Assembly (NCBI GenBank): GCA_963798275.1
Contig: CAWCTB010000034.1
Location: 1 to 56,800, forward strand
From: CAWCTB01 sp963798275
GTDB lineage: Bacteria; Acidobacteriota; Terriglobia; Terriglobales; Acidobacteriaceae
Length of the DNA stretch: 56,800 nucleotides
Direction: 5' to 3'
A model generated the notes under the pieces. That model did not search any database, had not been told where the DNA came from, and was given only the letters and a program-made list of their open reading frames with translations. Below are positions 10,349 to 21,315 of this stretch, piece by piece. The translations under genes were made by a program, and so were the position numbers. Numbering within the stretch: position 1 is the stretch's first letter; every line of letters starts with the position of its first letter.

Positions 10349-12529
10349 ATGTCCGTTTCTAGTTCGGTGATATCAGCGGCCAAAAAGACGCTTGCCGTGG
10401 GTGTGGTGGCCTTACTTGCCAGCGCTAGCTTTGCGCAAAATGCCGCCCCGCAAACCCCCACCAGCGCTCCCCAGCCGGTAGGACCGATGCCGCAAGCACC
10501 TGCACCACAGCACAATGCGCACTTATATTCGGACCAGGATTACACCAAGGGACAGTCGTCGTTCCCGAAATTCTGGCAACCCTACACCGTCCGCGATGTC
10601 ACGCCGCCAACGCTCACCAATTCCGCACTGATCGACTCAGTTATTCGTGACGGCAAAATCTACCTGTCCATGGACGATGCCGTTGCTCTGGCGCTGGAAA
10701 ACAATCTTGATCTGGCCATCCAGCGCTACAACCTCGACACTGCCGACACCGACATCCTGCGCACCGCCTCCGGTGCACCCGCGCTCGGTGTAAACACTGG
10801 CCTGGTCCAGGGAACACCCGGTGGGACTACCGGCAGTACGGCCTCGGGCGGTACTGGCAGCGCCTCCACCGGCTCAACCGGCGGCGGCGCAGGCGGAACC
10901 TCGGTCGGCATCGGCGGAGCCGGCGCGGGTGCGGCCGGCATCGTGGCCTCCACCACCGGTGAAGGCCCACCGATCGACAGCTTCGATCCGATAGTGACCG
11001 GCACCGGCTCCGTCCAGCGCGCCAAGACCCCGGAATCCAACACCATCTTCACCGGCACGACCACCCTGATTCAGAACACCACCACCGCCAACGTTCTGTA
11101 CACCCAGGGTTTCGCCACCGGCACCCTGATGACGGTTGGGTTTGACAACTCTCGGATTACGACCAATTCGCTGTTCAACATCGTGAACCCTCAGTTGGGT
11201 GCGACCTTCAACTTTCAGCTTCGCCAGCACCTGTTGCAGGGCTTTGGATTCAATCCCAACCTGCGCTGGATCCGCATCGCGCGCAACAACCGCGAAATTA
11301 TGGACGTTGCCTTTCGTCTCCAGGTGATGACCACGGTCTCGCAGATCGAAAATATCTACTGGGACCTGGTTAACGCCTACGAGAACGTGCGGGTGCAGGA
11401 GCGGGCGCTGGAACTGGCGGATAAGACCCTTTCTGACACCGAGAAGCAAGTACAGATCGGAACCCTGGCTCCCATTACGGTCGTCCAGTCCAAGTCATCC
11501 GTCGCCACCGCGCAACAGAATCTGATCGTGGCCCAGACCAATCTTCAGCTACAGCAGTTGCTGATGAAGAACGCTATCACCCGCAACATGGCCGATCCCA
11601 TCCTGGCTGTGGCGCCAGTAATACCCACCGACACCTTGCAGATCAACGAGCAATTCGAAATCCGCCCGGTCGAAGACCTCATCCGGGAGGCATTACAGAG
11701 CCGGCCGGAAATCATTCAGTCGCGGATGGTGTTGACCAACCGCAAGATTGGCACCCAGGCAATCAAAAGCCTTTTGCGCCCGACCGTGGACTTGTACGCG
11801 TTCTATGGCGGGTCGGGACTGGGGGGCGACCAGAATGCGGCGGCAACCTGCGGCACCGGGGGCAGCAGTGGCGGTGGCTTTGGGCAGTGCTTTCCGCCCG
11901 GGTTCTTCCCCCCGGTTGGCTTCGGCCAGACGTTCGCCAACCAGTTCAACAGTTCGGCTCCCAACAAAGGGGTGGGGGTCAATATCAACATTCCGCTGCG
12001 CAATCGCCAGAACCAGGCCGATCAGATTCGCTCTGAACTGGAGTACCGCCAGTCCGAAGTGGCGATTCAGCAGCAGGAGAACACCATCACCCTGCAGGTG
12101 CGCAACGCGCAGTTTGCCTTGCAGCAGAACTACGCCGCGTTGCAGGCGGCCGTAGCCGCCCGCGACTACGCCCAGCAGAATCTCGAAGCGGAACAGAAGA
12201 AGTACTCGCTCGGCGCTTCTACCTCAACCTTGGTTTTGCAGGCTTCGAGCAACCTGACGCAGGCACAGTCGAACGTGCTCGCGGCAGCCACTAACTACGA
12301 GAAGTCGAAGGTGCAGTTGGACCTCTACACCGCCGAGACCCTGACCAAGCTGGGCATCGACATGAGCGATGCCGAAGCCGCCAAGGTGCACCACATGCCC
12401 AAGGTGCCGGGCGTGGTGCCGGCGCCAACACAGACCCCTCCAACCCAGCCGAACCCGCCGGTCACGCCAATGCAGGCGGCTCCGGACACGCAGACTCCGC
12501 CTCCTCCACCGCCACAGCCACAACAATAA
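10349..12529 (+). CDS. TolC-family outer membrane efflux protein
   Basis: Outer membrane channel of the TolC/OEP family (two OEP repeats, trimeric barrel plus alpha-tunnel) that would serve a tripartite exporter. Start 10349 (MSVSSSVISAAKK) is preferred because GGGAG lies 8 bases upstream and it opens directly into a signal peptide ending SASFAQ. Repeat 1 begins at MDDAVALALENNLDLAIQR; repeat 2 has long Gln/Ala coiled-coil helices (EYRQSEVAIQQQENTITLQV, SSNLTQAQSNVLAAATNYEK). A Gly/Thr/Ser-rich insert of ~60 residues (~10800-10980) and a Pro-rich C-terminal tail are larger than in classic TolC. No periplasmic adaptor or inner-membrane pump is adjacent. Confidence 0.92.
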   Translation: MSVSSSVISAAKKTLAVGVVALLASASFAQNAAPQTPTSAPQPVGPMPQAPAPQHNAHLYSDQDYTKGQSSFPKFWQPYTVRDVTPPTLTNSALIDSVIRDGKIYLSMDDAVALALENNLDLAIQRYNLDTADTDILRTASGAPALGVNTGLVQGTPGGTTGSTASGGTGSASTGSTGGGAGGTSVGIGGAGAGAAGIVASTTGEGPPIDSFDPIVTGTGSVQRAKTPESNTIFTGTTTLIQNTTTANVLYTQGFATGTLMTVGFDNSRITTNSLFNIVNPQLGATFNFQLRQHLLQGFGFNPNLRWIRIARNNREIMDVAFRLQVMTTVSQIENIYWDLVNAYENVRVQERALELADKTLSDTEKQVQIGTLAPITVVQSKSSVATAQQNLIVAQTNLQLQQLLMKNAITRNMADPILAVAPVIPTDTLQINEQFEIRPVEDLIREALQSRPEIIQSRMVLTNRKIGTQAIKSLLRPTVDLYAFYGGSGLGGDQNAAATCGTGGSSGGGFGQCFPPGFFPPVGFGQTFANQFNSSAPNKGVGVNINIPLRNRQNQADQIRSELEYRQSEVAIQQQENTITLQVRNAQFALQQNYAALQAAVAARDYAQQNLEAEQKKYSLGASTSTLVLQASSNLTQAQSNVLAAATNYEKSKVQLDLYTAETLTKLGIDMSDAEAAKVHHMPKVPGVVPAPTQTPPTQPNPPVTPMQAAPDTQTPPPPPPQPQQ

Positions 12530-12556
12530 CCCGCATCCTTCGCAGCCCCCAGGCTT

Positions 12557-12587
12557 GGCCCGGCGAAAACTGCCGGGCCTTTTCTTT
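12557..12587 (+). terminator. Rho-independent terminator after TolC-type gene
   Basis: Perfect 8-bp stem GGCCCGGC / GCCGGGCC with a 7-base loop, followed directly by TTTTCTTT. It stands 28 bases after the stop codon. Confidence 0.85.
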
Positions 12588-12652
12588 CGGCCGATTCTTC
12601 ACGCCGCGTCGCCTGGGACAGTTCATCTAACCGGCGGCGCTCTTTTTGCTTC

Positions 12653-13441
12653 ATGCCTAAGCTCCGCACGATTAGCATGGTGGGCTTGAGCCTGTCCGTC
12701 GTCATCATCACGCTGAACGAAGAAGCCAACCTGGAGCGCACCCTTTCGAGTGTCGCCTGGGCCGACGAGATCATCGTTCTCGACTCTGGCTCCGTCGACC
12801 GCACGCGCGAGGTAGCCGAGTCGTTCGGCGCAAAGTTCAGTAGCGAGACCTGGAAGGGCTTCGCCGCGCAAAAAAACTCCGCCCTGGCTAAGGCAACCGG
12901 TGACTGGATTCTTTCCCTTGACGCGGATGAGGAGGTCGAACCCTCACTGGCGACCGAGATTCGCCAGGTGCTGGCGGCCAATCCGTCCGTTGCAGGCTTC
13001 TGGATTCCGCGCAAGAATTTCTTCCTTGGGCGCTGGATCAGGCACGGCGGTTTCTACCCCGATCGCAAGTTGCGCCTGTTCCGTCGCGGCTCCGGGAAGT
13101 TCGAGGAGCGCCTGGTACATGAGGACGTGCAACTGGAAGGCATCTCCGGTACGCTGAACAATCACCTCCTCCACCACGCCTATCCCACTCTCACCGGCTA
13201 TCTCGAGCACATGAATCGTTACTCGTCGCTGGGCGCCGAGATGGCTGTCTCAAGACGGGCGGTTGGCTTCAATCTGCTCAATATCTACATCCGTCCACAA
13301 CTGACCTTCTTCTACAATTATTTCTTGCGTCTCGGCTTTCTCGACGGTCGCGAGGGGCTGCTGTTGCACCTGTTTCACGCCAACTACGTGAGCTGGAAGT
13401 ATGCCAAGGCGTGGGAACTCAGCCGGCAAGCCAACCGATGA
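12653..13441 (+). CDS. glycosyltransferase family 2, WaaE/KdtX-like
   Basis: GT-A fold glycosyltransferase, probably adding a sugar to lipopolysaccharide core. Motifs: LSVVIITLNEEANLERTL, WADEIIVLDSGSVDRT, WKGFAAQKNSALAKA, ILSLDADEEVEP (DxD metal site), HGGFYPDRKLRLFRR, and HEDVQLEG. 262 residues is the length of the LPS-core WaaE-like group. An internal ATG at 12677 (MVGLSLSVV) is an alternative start closer to the family N-terminus. The stop overlaps the next start in ATGA (13438-13441), so it is coupled to the DUF4442 gene. Confidence 0.9.
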   Translation: MPKLRTISMVGLSLSVVIITLNEEANLERTLSSVAWADEIIVLDSGSVDRTREVAESFGAKFSSETWKGFAAQKNSALAKATGDWILSLDADEEVEPSLATEIRQVLAANPSVAGFWIPRKNFFLGRWIRHGGFYPDRKLRLFRRGSGKFEERLVHEDVQLEGISGTLNNHLLHHAYPTLTGYLEHMNRYSSLGAEMAVSRRAVGFNLLNIYIRPQLTFFYNYFLRLGFLDGREGLLLHLFHANYVSWKYAKAWELSRQANR

Positions 13442-13914
13442 ACCCGTTTTTCAAGCGCCACATACGCCGCCTGGTCAACTACTGGCCGCCCTTCCTCGGT
13501 GCCGGCGTTCGCGTCACCCGCTGGGATGCCGATTGGCGCGCCATCGACGTCAGCATGCCTCTCCATCGCTGGAACGCCAACTTCGTCGGCACGCATTTCG
13601 GCGGCTCGCTGTATTCCATGGTCGATCCCTTCTACATGCTCATGCTGATCGAAAACCTCGGCCGCGATTACATTGTCTGGGACAAAGCCGCGACCATCCG
13701 CTTTCGCAAACCCGGCAAAGGCATCGTCTCCGCCAGCTTTCGCCTGACCGAAGAGCAACTCGACGAGATTCGGCAGACCTTGCAGACACAAGACAGGTTT
13801 GAGCCGACCTTCAATGTGGACGTCAAAGACGAATCCGGCGTGGTCATCGCCGAGGTCCAGAAGCTGATCCAAATCCGCAAGAAGACTCCGGGGCCGCCGC
13901 GCGACGCTGGATGA
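13438..13914 (+). CDS. DUF4442 hotdog-fold thioesterase-like protein
   Basis: 158 residues. MNPFFKRHIRRLVNYWPPFL, then VRVTRWDADWRAIDVSMPLH, NFVGTHFGGSLYSMVDPFYM, and DYIVWDKAATIRFRKPGKG are the pattern of DUF4442 proteins, a hotdog-fold family related to acyl-CoA thioesterases. The Asp in MVDPF is in the position where hotdog thioesterases carry an acidic catalytic residue (family knowledge, not proven here). The start overlaps the glycosyltransferase stop by ATGA. Confidence 0.85.
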   Translation: MNPFFKRHIRRLVNYWPPFLGAGVRVTRWDADWRAIDVSMPLHRWNANFVGTHFGGSLYSMVDPFYMLMLIENLGRDYIVWDKAATIRFRKPGKGIVSASFRLTEEQLDEIRQTLQTQDRFEPTFNVDVKDESGVVIAEVQKLIQIRKKTPGPPRDAG

Positions 13915-14074
13915 CCATATCCCATGCCTTCTGAAGTGCGCTTGGGCAGCAGGGAAATGACGCTCTCGCGCCTTGCTCGTCTTCCAGGCATCTACTAAAC
14001 TGCAGAGTCCGCCTTTAGCTATGCGTTAGTTTGATCACGCCTCAACACTGAAGGCGGCACAAGTGGGGTATGTC

Positions 14075-15882
<1,808 letters not shown>

Positions 15883-15977
15883 GTCTGCTTACGCTGTGGA
15901 CTCTGCGGTCAGGCGCATCTTCGAGATGTCGCTCCTCCCGCAACTGCGACTTCGTGCACCGGGAGCAAAGCTCGGAC

Positions 15978-18380
15978 CTACTTCCCTTCTCGTGCCTTGA
16001 TTGGTTCCTGGCAGTTGCTCGCCTCGGTCAGCACCTTATCGAACCCGGGATCGGCGCGCAGCTTCACCAGCAGCGGATCCGATAGCAGATTCGAGTAGGC
16101 GCAGTAGTTCCGCTCGACCGCGCTCTGCAGCAAATGGAGCGCCGCCTGGTTCTTGCCGCAATACCCCAGAATGGCGCCCTGGTAGTACAAGAGTTCCGGA
16201 TCCAGCTCCACCACCTCGCCCGTGTCCAGCTGGTGCGCAATGCGATCCAATTCCGGCCCCGGCTTCGGCTGCAGGCAGGCTTCCAGCAGATCGCGATGAT
16301 AGCGGGGCGCGGTGGGCATGTGCTTCACGGCTTCGCGAGCCTCGGGTATTTTGCCCGCGCGCAGCAAGATCGATGGCGCGACGTAGGCCGCCCACTCGGA
16401 ACCGGCATCCAGGCGGGCGAAATCCTGGGCTCGCTCGGTTTGGCCCAGTTCCATGAACGTCCAGGCGCAGGAACGGAAGGTGTAGTTGCTGGGGTCGAGG
16501 GTGAGGGCGGTGTTGCACTCGGTTGCTGATTGCTCCAGCATTCCCGCGTAGCGATAAACGTAGCTGAGGGCGAAGTGAGCCGCAGCACTCTCGGGATGTT
16601 GCTTGACCAGTTCCTTCGCGCCCTCGTAAGCCTTGCCCAGCTCGCCGCGCTCGACGCGGTGAGCGATCAGTTGTCCGGCCGCAACAATGCGGTTCGGGTC
16701 GAGCTCCAGGGCACGCTCATACGCCTGGTTGGAGCGCTGATACATGGCCTCGCCGCCGTCTGAAAAAGTGGCGTCGTAGTAGCAGCGCAGGCCCAGCGCT
16801 TCCCAGGCCAGAACGAAGCTCGGGTCCCGCTTCACCACCGCCTCCAGCACCGCGATTGCGTCCTTGTTGGGCGCCGGATCGTGCGGCAACGCGAGGCTGT
16901 GCAGGTAGAGATCGTAGGCTACCGGGTCCTTGGGACGGGTGCCGGCGTCGAGCAGTTCACCGGTCACGCCCAGCGCGGGTAGCAGGCCCTGGCGAATCTG
17001 CGCGGCCATCCCGGCCTGCAGGAAAATCAGATCTCCTTCCGGTGCACTGACGCTGGTCTGCCACAGCAGCCGGTTCGTGGCTACGTGGATCGCCTCCATC
17101 GTCACCACCAGTTGGTCACCTTGCTTCAGGAAGTGCCCGGTTATGACGGTGGATGCATGCAACTCCCGCCCCGCCTGCTGCGGATCGACGTTGCCCGCTG
17201 CATATTTCTGGGTCAGCGAAGACGGCCGTACATCGAGCGTGCGCATGTAGGTCAGCACGTTGGCAATTTCGTCGGCCAGGGCGAAGCGAAGATAGTCCAC
17301 GCTGACGTCGCCGTTCACGTTTTGCAGCGGCAGCACCGCGATGCTGTTCTTCGGCGCAGCGCTGGCTGTCCGGGGAACGTGCCTGATCCACCACAATCCC
17401 ACCGGTATCAGAATCAGAAGCAACGCAGCGATAATGCCCATCAGGATGTAAAGGTGGGTTCGGCTGGGGTTGTGAAAGGCGCTCGACCCGATGCGATAGG
17501 GCAACGGCGGCCGTACCCTTCCCGAGAGGGTCAGGCTTGGCTCTGTCTCCCGCTTCAGCGACTGCAGGTCCCCCTTCATCGCCTGCGCGGTCTGGTAGCG
17601 GTTGCCTTTGTCCTTCTCCATCGCCCGGCCGAGGATGCCTTCCAGGTCCGGCGGCAGGGCCGGGTTCAGTTTCAAGGGAGAGAGCGGTTTTTTGTTCAGC
17701 ACCCCGTCCAGCGTGGCAACCACGTTGCCTCCCTGGAAGGGCTTCTGGCCGGTGGCCATCTGATACATCACTGCCCCCAGCGAGTAGATATCGCTTCGGG
17801 CATCGAGTTCCTCGCCGCGGGCTTGCTCCGGCGACATGTAAACTGCCGTGCCAAACACCTCGCCTGCGGCCGTCAACTCCAACGCGCCGCCGTCGCCTGC
17901 CGACGAGTCGTGCGCCAACTTCACCAACCCGAAGTCCAGGATCTTGGCCTGACCGGTCGGTAGCACGAAAATGTTCGCCGGCTTGATGTCGCGATGAATG
18001 ATTCCCTTTTCGTGGCACGCCTGCAAGGCATCCGCCACCTGGATACCGATGTCCAGGACCTTGTCCACCTCCATCGGTTTGCCGTCCATCAGGTCCTTGA
18101 GGCTGGACCCTTCCAGCTTTTCCATCACGATGAAGGGCTGGCCGTCGATCTCTTCGATGTCGTGGATGGTGCAGATTCCGGGGTGGTTTAGCTGCGAGGC
18201 AGCACGCGCCTCGCGCAGAAACCGGTCGAGCGATTTCTTGTCTTTTGCGAGGCTTTCCGGAATGAACTTCAGGGCGACACGGCGGCCCAGACGAGTGTCT
18301 TCCGCCTCGTAGATTACGCCCATGCCGCCGCTCCCCAGCTTGCCCAGGATGCGGTAGTGGGAGACTGTCTCGCCTATCAT
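15978..18380 (-). CDS. membrane Ser/Thr protein kinase with TPR sensor
   Basis: PknB-type kinase: Gly loop LGSGGMGVIYEAED, VALKFIP Lys, catalytic HRDIKPANIFV, DFG in KILDFGLVKLAHD, and the activation segment ending in GTAVYMSPEQARG. After ~320 residues comes one transmembrane helix (LYILMGIIAALLLILIPVGLWW). A long C-terminal part follows: first a SPEQARG-kinase-associated region (NSIAVLPLQNVNGD), then TPR-like helices (YERALELDPNRIVAAGQL, CNTALTLDPSNYTF). Start 18380 (MIGETVSHYRILGKLG) matches family N-termini; an upstream ATG at 18422 adds 14 residues. It is convergent with the mutase gene. Acidobacteria have many such kinases. Substrate unknown. Confidence 0.92.
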   Translation of the reverse strand: MIGETVSHYRILGKLGSGGMGVIYEAEDTRLGRRVALKFIPESLAKDKKSLDRFLREARAASQLNHPGICTIHDIEEIDGQPFIVMEKLEGSSLKDLMDGKPMEVDKVLDIGIQVADALQACHEKGIIHRDIKPANIFVLPTGQAKILDFGLVKLAHDSSAGDGGALELTAAGEVFGTAVYMSPEQARGEELDARSDIYSLGAVMYQMATGQKPFQGGNVVATLDGVLNKKPLSPLKLNPALPPDLEGILGRAMEKDKGNRYQTAQAMKGDLQSLKRETEPSLTLSGRVRPPLPYRIGSSAFHNPSRTHLYILMGIIAALLLILIPVGLWWIRHVPRTASAAPKNSIAVLPLQNVNGDVSVDYLRFALADEIANVLTYMRTLDVRPSSLTQKYAAGNVDPQQAGRELHASTVITGHFLKQGDQLVVTMEAIHVATNRLLWQTSVSAPEGDLIFLQAGMAAQIRQGLLPALGVTGELLDAGTRPKDPVAYDLYLHSLALPHDPAPNKDAIAVLEAVVKRDPSFVLAWEALGLRCYYDATFSDGGEAMYQRSNQAYERALELDPNRIVAAGQLIAHRVERGELGKAYEGAKELVKQHPESAAAHFALSYVYRYAGMLEQSATECNTALTLDPSNYTFRSCAWTFMELGQTERAQDFARLDAGSEWAAYVAPSILLRAGKIPEAREAVKHMPTAPRYHRDLLEACLQPKPGPELDRIAHQLDTGEVVELDPELLYYQGAILGYCGKNQAALHLLQSAVERNYCAYSNLLSDPLLVKLRADPGFDKVLTEASNCQEPIKAREGK

Positions 18381-18494
18381 GCGCGACCCTCGTCCCGTCG
18401 GCGTAATGTTAGGCCCGCGCATGAAATCAGGTCAACCTTACGCTAACTTCCGCAGCATATTATTTTTCCCGGCAGTTTGCGTAAACTCTACACA

Positions 18495-19441
18495 ATGCCT
18501 CCAAAACTTCCGGTCGCCGCGACATTCGCCGTGGTGTGTCTTGCGGCCGCCCTGTTGGCTGGCGTCCCCGTCGAAACCGCCGCTCAAGAACGTCCCTGGT
18601 CCGTCACGCCTTGCCAGGCGATGGCAGATCCAACCAAGTACGACGAGACCATGATTACCGTGCCCGGGGCTGTCACCTACGGGCCTGGCGAGTTCGTAAT
18701 CCACGGCTACGACTGCTCCGACGATCGCGGCTCCTTGCGCCTCGAATTCGGCGGCCAGACGCTTGATCCGAAAGACCGCTTCCGCGTCTCCCGCGAGCGC
18801 CTCGAAGCCGCCACCGTGCCCCTAAAGAAGGATGCCGACTACGACACCTTCGAGAAGTTGCTGAAGCAGGCAAGCGTTCCGGCAAGACAAAGATGTGGCG
18901 CGCCACCATCACCGGCCGCTTCTTCGCGGGGCCTCTCTCGAAGGCTAAGACCGGGGGCACGGCGCATCCCAATGCGCGACTGGTGATCTCCGAAGTCAAC
19001 CTGGTCAGCGACGAACTGGAAGAGTCCGTAGATTTCTCGCCGCTTGCCGGCAGTTTAGCGGCCACTCCGCCCAAAGGCTGTTCGGTCTCCGAAATTACCT
19101 TGCCTTCCCGTGAAGAGGAGGACAAGCTCCAGCGGCAGAGCCTGCAAGAGGAGTTCGCCTATCTCCACGACCCGAAGAAAGTTGCCGCGCAGTTTATCGC
19201 CCAGGCTGAAAACATACCAGCCGATTCGGCAGAAATTTCGCTCAAACCAAATTCCGTAGCTCCCACCCTCGCCGACTACACCTGGATAGCGCCCGACGGT
19301 CTCAGATCGTACAACGTAGCCGTCAACCGGCCGTACTGGCTGTTACAAACTGCCGTGTCCGGGGACACCGTCATCTGGGCGCCCAAGCGGGTGGTCCGAA
19401 CCGACTGCCCAAAAGCCACCCCACAAGTGAAACGGAAGTAA
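18495..19441 (+). CDS. exported protein of unknown function (one frameshift)
   Basis: MPPKLPVAATFAVVCLAAALLAG followed by VETAAQ is a clear signal peptide. The mature part starts WSVTPCQAMADPTKYDETMI and continues past a single-base shift near 18890 into MWRATITGRFFAGP, giving ~315 residues in total. The segment DETMITVPGAVTYGPGEF followed by the WRATITGRF strand resembles a small OB-like beta fold seen in exported acidobacterial proteins (weak impression). Cysteines at CQAM, YDCSDD, CSVSE and DCPK may pair after export. Divergent from the kinase gene. Function unknown. Confidence 0.65.
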
Positions 19442-19652
19442 GTTTTCTTCCAACCCAACCAACCAACCTGACTCGGCATCGTGGCTTATCTTCCGGGATA
19501 GCCGTCTTTGAATCACATACTTGGACGATCATGTGATTCTCATCCGCAAATCAGCCGTCAACCCTTGATCGCCATTGGAGAAGACCGTACGCTGCGACAG
19601 AAAGCCGGGTTGAGTGGCTCGGCAGCTAAACATTGCAAAGGAGATTTTCTTT

Positions 19653-19904
19653 ATGTCGCGTTTGTTCGAATCGTTTGAGAAGCTCGAGGCGGGTGCACCG
19701 TACCGTCGCTACTCGCCGCGCGCAAGTTTTCTTTACGCCATCATGTCCGCCTTCTTGGCTGGCGCCCAAATGGTAATCGTTATGGACATCGTCCGCTCCC
19801 GTCGGACAGGGGGTGACCTCTGGTTTGAAATCTTATTCCTCGCGCTTTGGGTGGCCTGCGGAGTGCGCTGGGGACGGACCGCTTGGGAACGCGTCAACCG
19901 CTGA
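19653..19904 (+). CDS. small membrane protein, unknown
   Basis: 83 residues from MSRLFESFEKLEAG. The start is set by AGGAG about 10 bases upstream; the ATG at 19614 lacks a ribosome site. Two hydrophobic helices, FLYAIMSAFLAGAQMVIVMDI and WFEILFLALWVACGVRWG, flanked by Arg-rich ends. No recognised family. It precedes the B12-binding subunit gene by 77 bases on the same strand. Confidence 0.6.
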   Translation: MSRLFESFEKLEAGAPYRRYSPRASFLYAIMSAFLAGAQMVIVMDIVRSRRTGGDLWFEILFLALWVACGVRWGRTAWERVNR

Positions 19905-19981
19905 GTTGCGGGCAGTCACGCTGGATCGCTGAAGCAACCCGGGGCCAGGGTTTATGATGCTTGCTTTAGCGGAGAGCCTTC

Positions 19982-20401
19982 ATGCCCACCGATCGCAAAA
20001 TCCGCGTGCTGGTCGCCAAGCCCGGCCTCGACGGCCACGACCGTGGCGCCAAGGTCATCGCCCGCGCCCTGCGCGACGCCGGAATGGAAGTCATCTACAC
20101 CGGCCTGCGCCAGACTCCCGAGATGATTGTCAACGCCTCGCTGCAGGAAGACGTGGACGTTATCGGCCTCAGCATTCTCTCCGGCGCGCATAACGCCATC
20201 GTGCCTCGCGTCATCGAGCTGCTCAAGCAGAACCAGATGGACGACGTGCTACTGCTGGTCGGCGGCATCATCCCCGATCAGGACGTGGAAGGGTTAAAGA
20301 AGTCGGGCGTGGCCGCCGTGTTTCAGCCGGGCACTCCCATGGACTCCATCATCGAATTCATCCGCGGCAATGTGAAGCCGCGTGGTGTGGCTGCAGGTTA
20401 A
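19982..20401 (+). CDS. methylmalonyl-CoA mutase, B12-binding small subunit
   Basis: 139-residue stand-alone cobalamin-binding domain. VAKPGLDGHDRGAKVIARA contains the DxHxxG lower-ligand motif whose His coordinates cobalt; GLSILSGAHN and LLLVGGIIPDQD are the conserved nucleotide-loop segments. It supplies the cofactor domain missing from the large subunit ending at 15882. The two are ~4 kb apart with a convergent kinase and two small genes between. GGAGAG stands 6 bases before the ATG. No MeaB-type chaperone gene is seen nearby. Confidence 0.95.
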   Translation: MPTDRKIRVLVAKPGLDGHDRGAKVIARALRDAGMEVIYTGLRQTPEMIVNASLQEDVDVIGLSILSGAHNAIVPRVIELLKQNQMDDVLLLVGGIIPDQDVEGLKKSGVAAVFQPGTPMDSIIEFIRGNVKPRGVAAG

Positions 20402-20432
20402 TGAGGCTGGCGAAGAAAACTTGTTTTGAAGG

Positions 20433-20452
20433 GGCGCACCTTCAGGTGCGCC
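20433..20452. repeat. perfect hairpin with TTCA loop
   Basis: GGCGCACC / GGTGCGCC stem of 8 bp around TTCA, 31 bases after the B12-subunit stop. No T-run follows on either strand, so it is not a classical terminator. It may be an intergenic palindromic repeat or an mRNA-end stabiliser. Confidence 0.55.
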
Positions 20453-20474
20453 GTGTATGTTCATTATTTTTGTC

Positions 20475-20504
20475 ATTTCGAGTGGGCTTCAGCCCGCTCG
20501 AAAT
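20475..20504. repeat. second TTCA-loop hairpin
   Basis: ATTTCGAG-T-GGGC / GCCC-G-CTCGAAAT around a TTCA loop, a 13-bp stem with one T/G wobble. It lies 22 bases after the previous hairpin and shares its loop. Both precede the gene starting at 20535. Possible dispersed palindromic element. Confidence 0.55.
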
Positions 20505-20534
20505 CTGTTCTCCCGAATTTTTCGGCACCCTCTA

Positions 20535-21266
20535 ATGCCTTCGCCGCATCCCCAGAGCCATCGCCTGCAGCGCATCCTTCAGGAGACCGTCGGACCCGCA
20601 CCCTGGTATTGGGAAACCTTTCCCGAACTGCGCGGCGCTGCCGGACAACTGTTCACCTGGCAATACCACGGCAGTGAAGGCCAGCTTGCCTACCTGGTCA
20701 CCCTGCAGCTTCGCTCCGAGCCGGATGTTCCGCGACTGGCTCTGAACTCCTATTGCCGTCCCTTCGCCGTCGAGCCTCATCGCCTGGGCATCTGGTGTCC
20801 GGACGGCCGACACCTGCGCTTCGTGCTGTTCGAGCTGGCGCAACTGAAGGCCTTCGCCTACGAAGACATCGCCGGATGGTTCAAGCCCTCCAACGAGCGC
20901 ATCTACTCCGCCATTTCGCCCATCGCGGAGTTCGAAATCCCCAACGCGCTTCCCGCCGGCACTCATCCCGTCAACGTTCCGGCCGAGTTTCAGCCGGTCG
21001 AGGAGTTGCTTATCGCGACCTCCTATCCCGCCAAAACCAAGGACGACGCGGCCGCAGCCATCTATGTTGTGTACCCCCACGCTGGACTGGTCGAGGTCCT
21101 GCCGCAGCGCTGGTTCAACCCGCGCACCTACGACGTCGGCATGCAGTGGATCACCCGTTTGGCGCGCGACCCTGCCACCCACCGCCTCATCGGCGAAGGC
21201 TTCCGCATCGGCAACTTCGAGCTGACCGACGACGGCACCCAGATCGCTTCCCTGTTTGAAAGCTAG
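20535..21266 (+). CDS. conserved protein of unknown function
   Basis: 243 residues from MPSPHPQSHRL. The upstream ATG at 20457 would run through the hairpin repeat and is unlikely. Soluble, no signal peptide. Recognisable stretches are PAPWYWETFPELRGAAGQL, FAYEDIAGWFKPSNERIYSA and GMQWITRLARDPATHRLIGEG. I cannot assign a family or activity. Codon use and GC match the surrounding core genes. Confidence 0.65.
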   Translation: MPSPHPQSHRLQRILQETVGPAPWYWETFPELRGAAGQLFTWQYHGSEGQLAYLVTLQLRSEPDVPRLALNSYCRPFAVEPHRLGIWCPDGRHLRFVLFELAQLKAFAYEDIAGWFKPSNERIYSAISPIAEFEIPNALPAGTHPVNVPAEFQPVEELLIATSYPAKTKDDAAAAIYVVYPHAGLVEVLPQRWFNPRTYDVGMQWITRLARDPATHRLIGEGFRIGNFELTDDGTQIASLFES

Positions 21267-21315
21267 CGGTTGATCCGAGTCTCTTCAGGGACCATACTCT
21301 CCAGCGCCAGCCCCT

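Noticed and set aside
15905..15960. Weak hairpin between the convergent mutase and kinase genes
   Set aside because: Stem of only about five pairs and no T-run; not enough to call a terminator.
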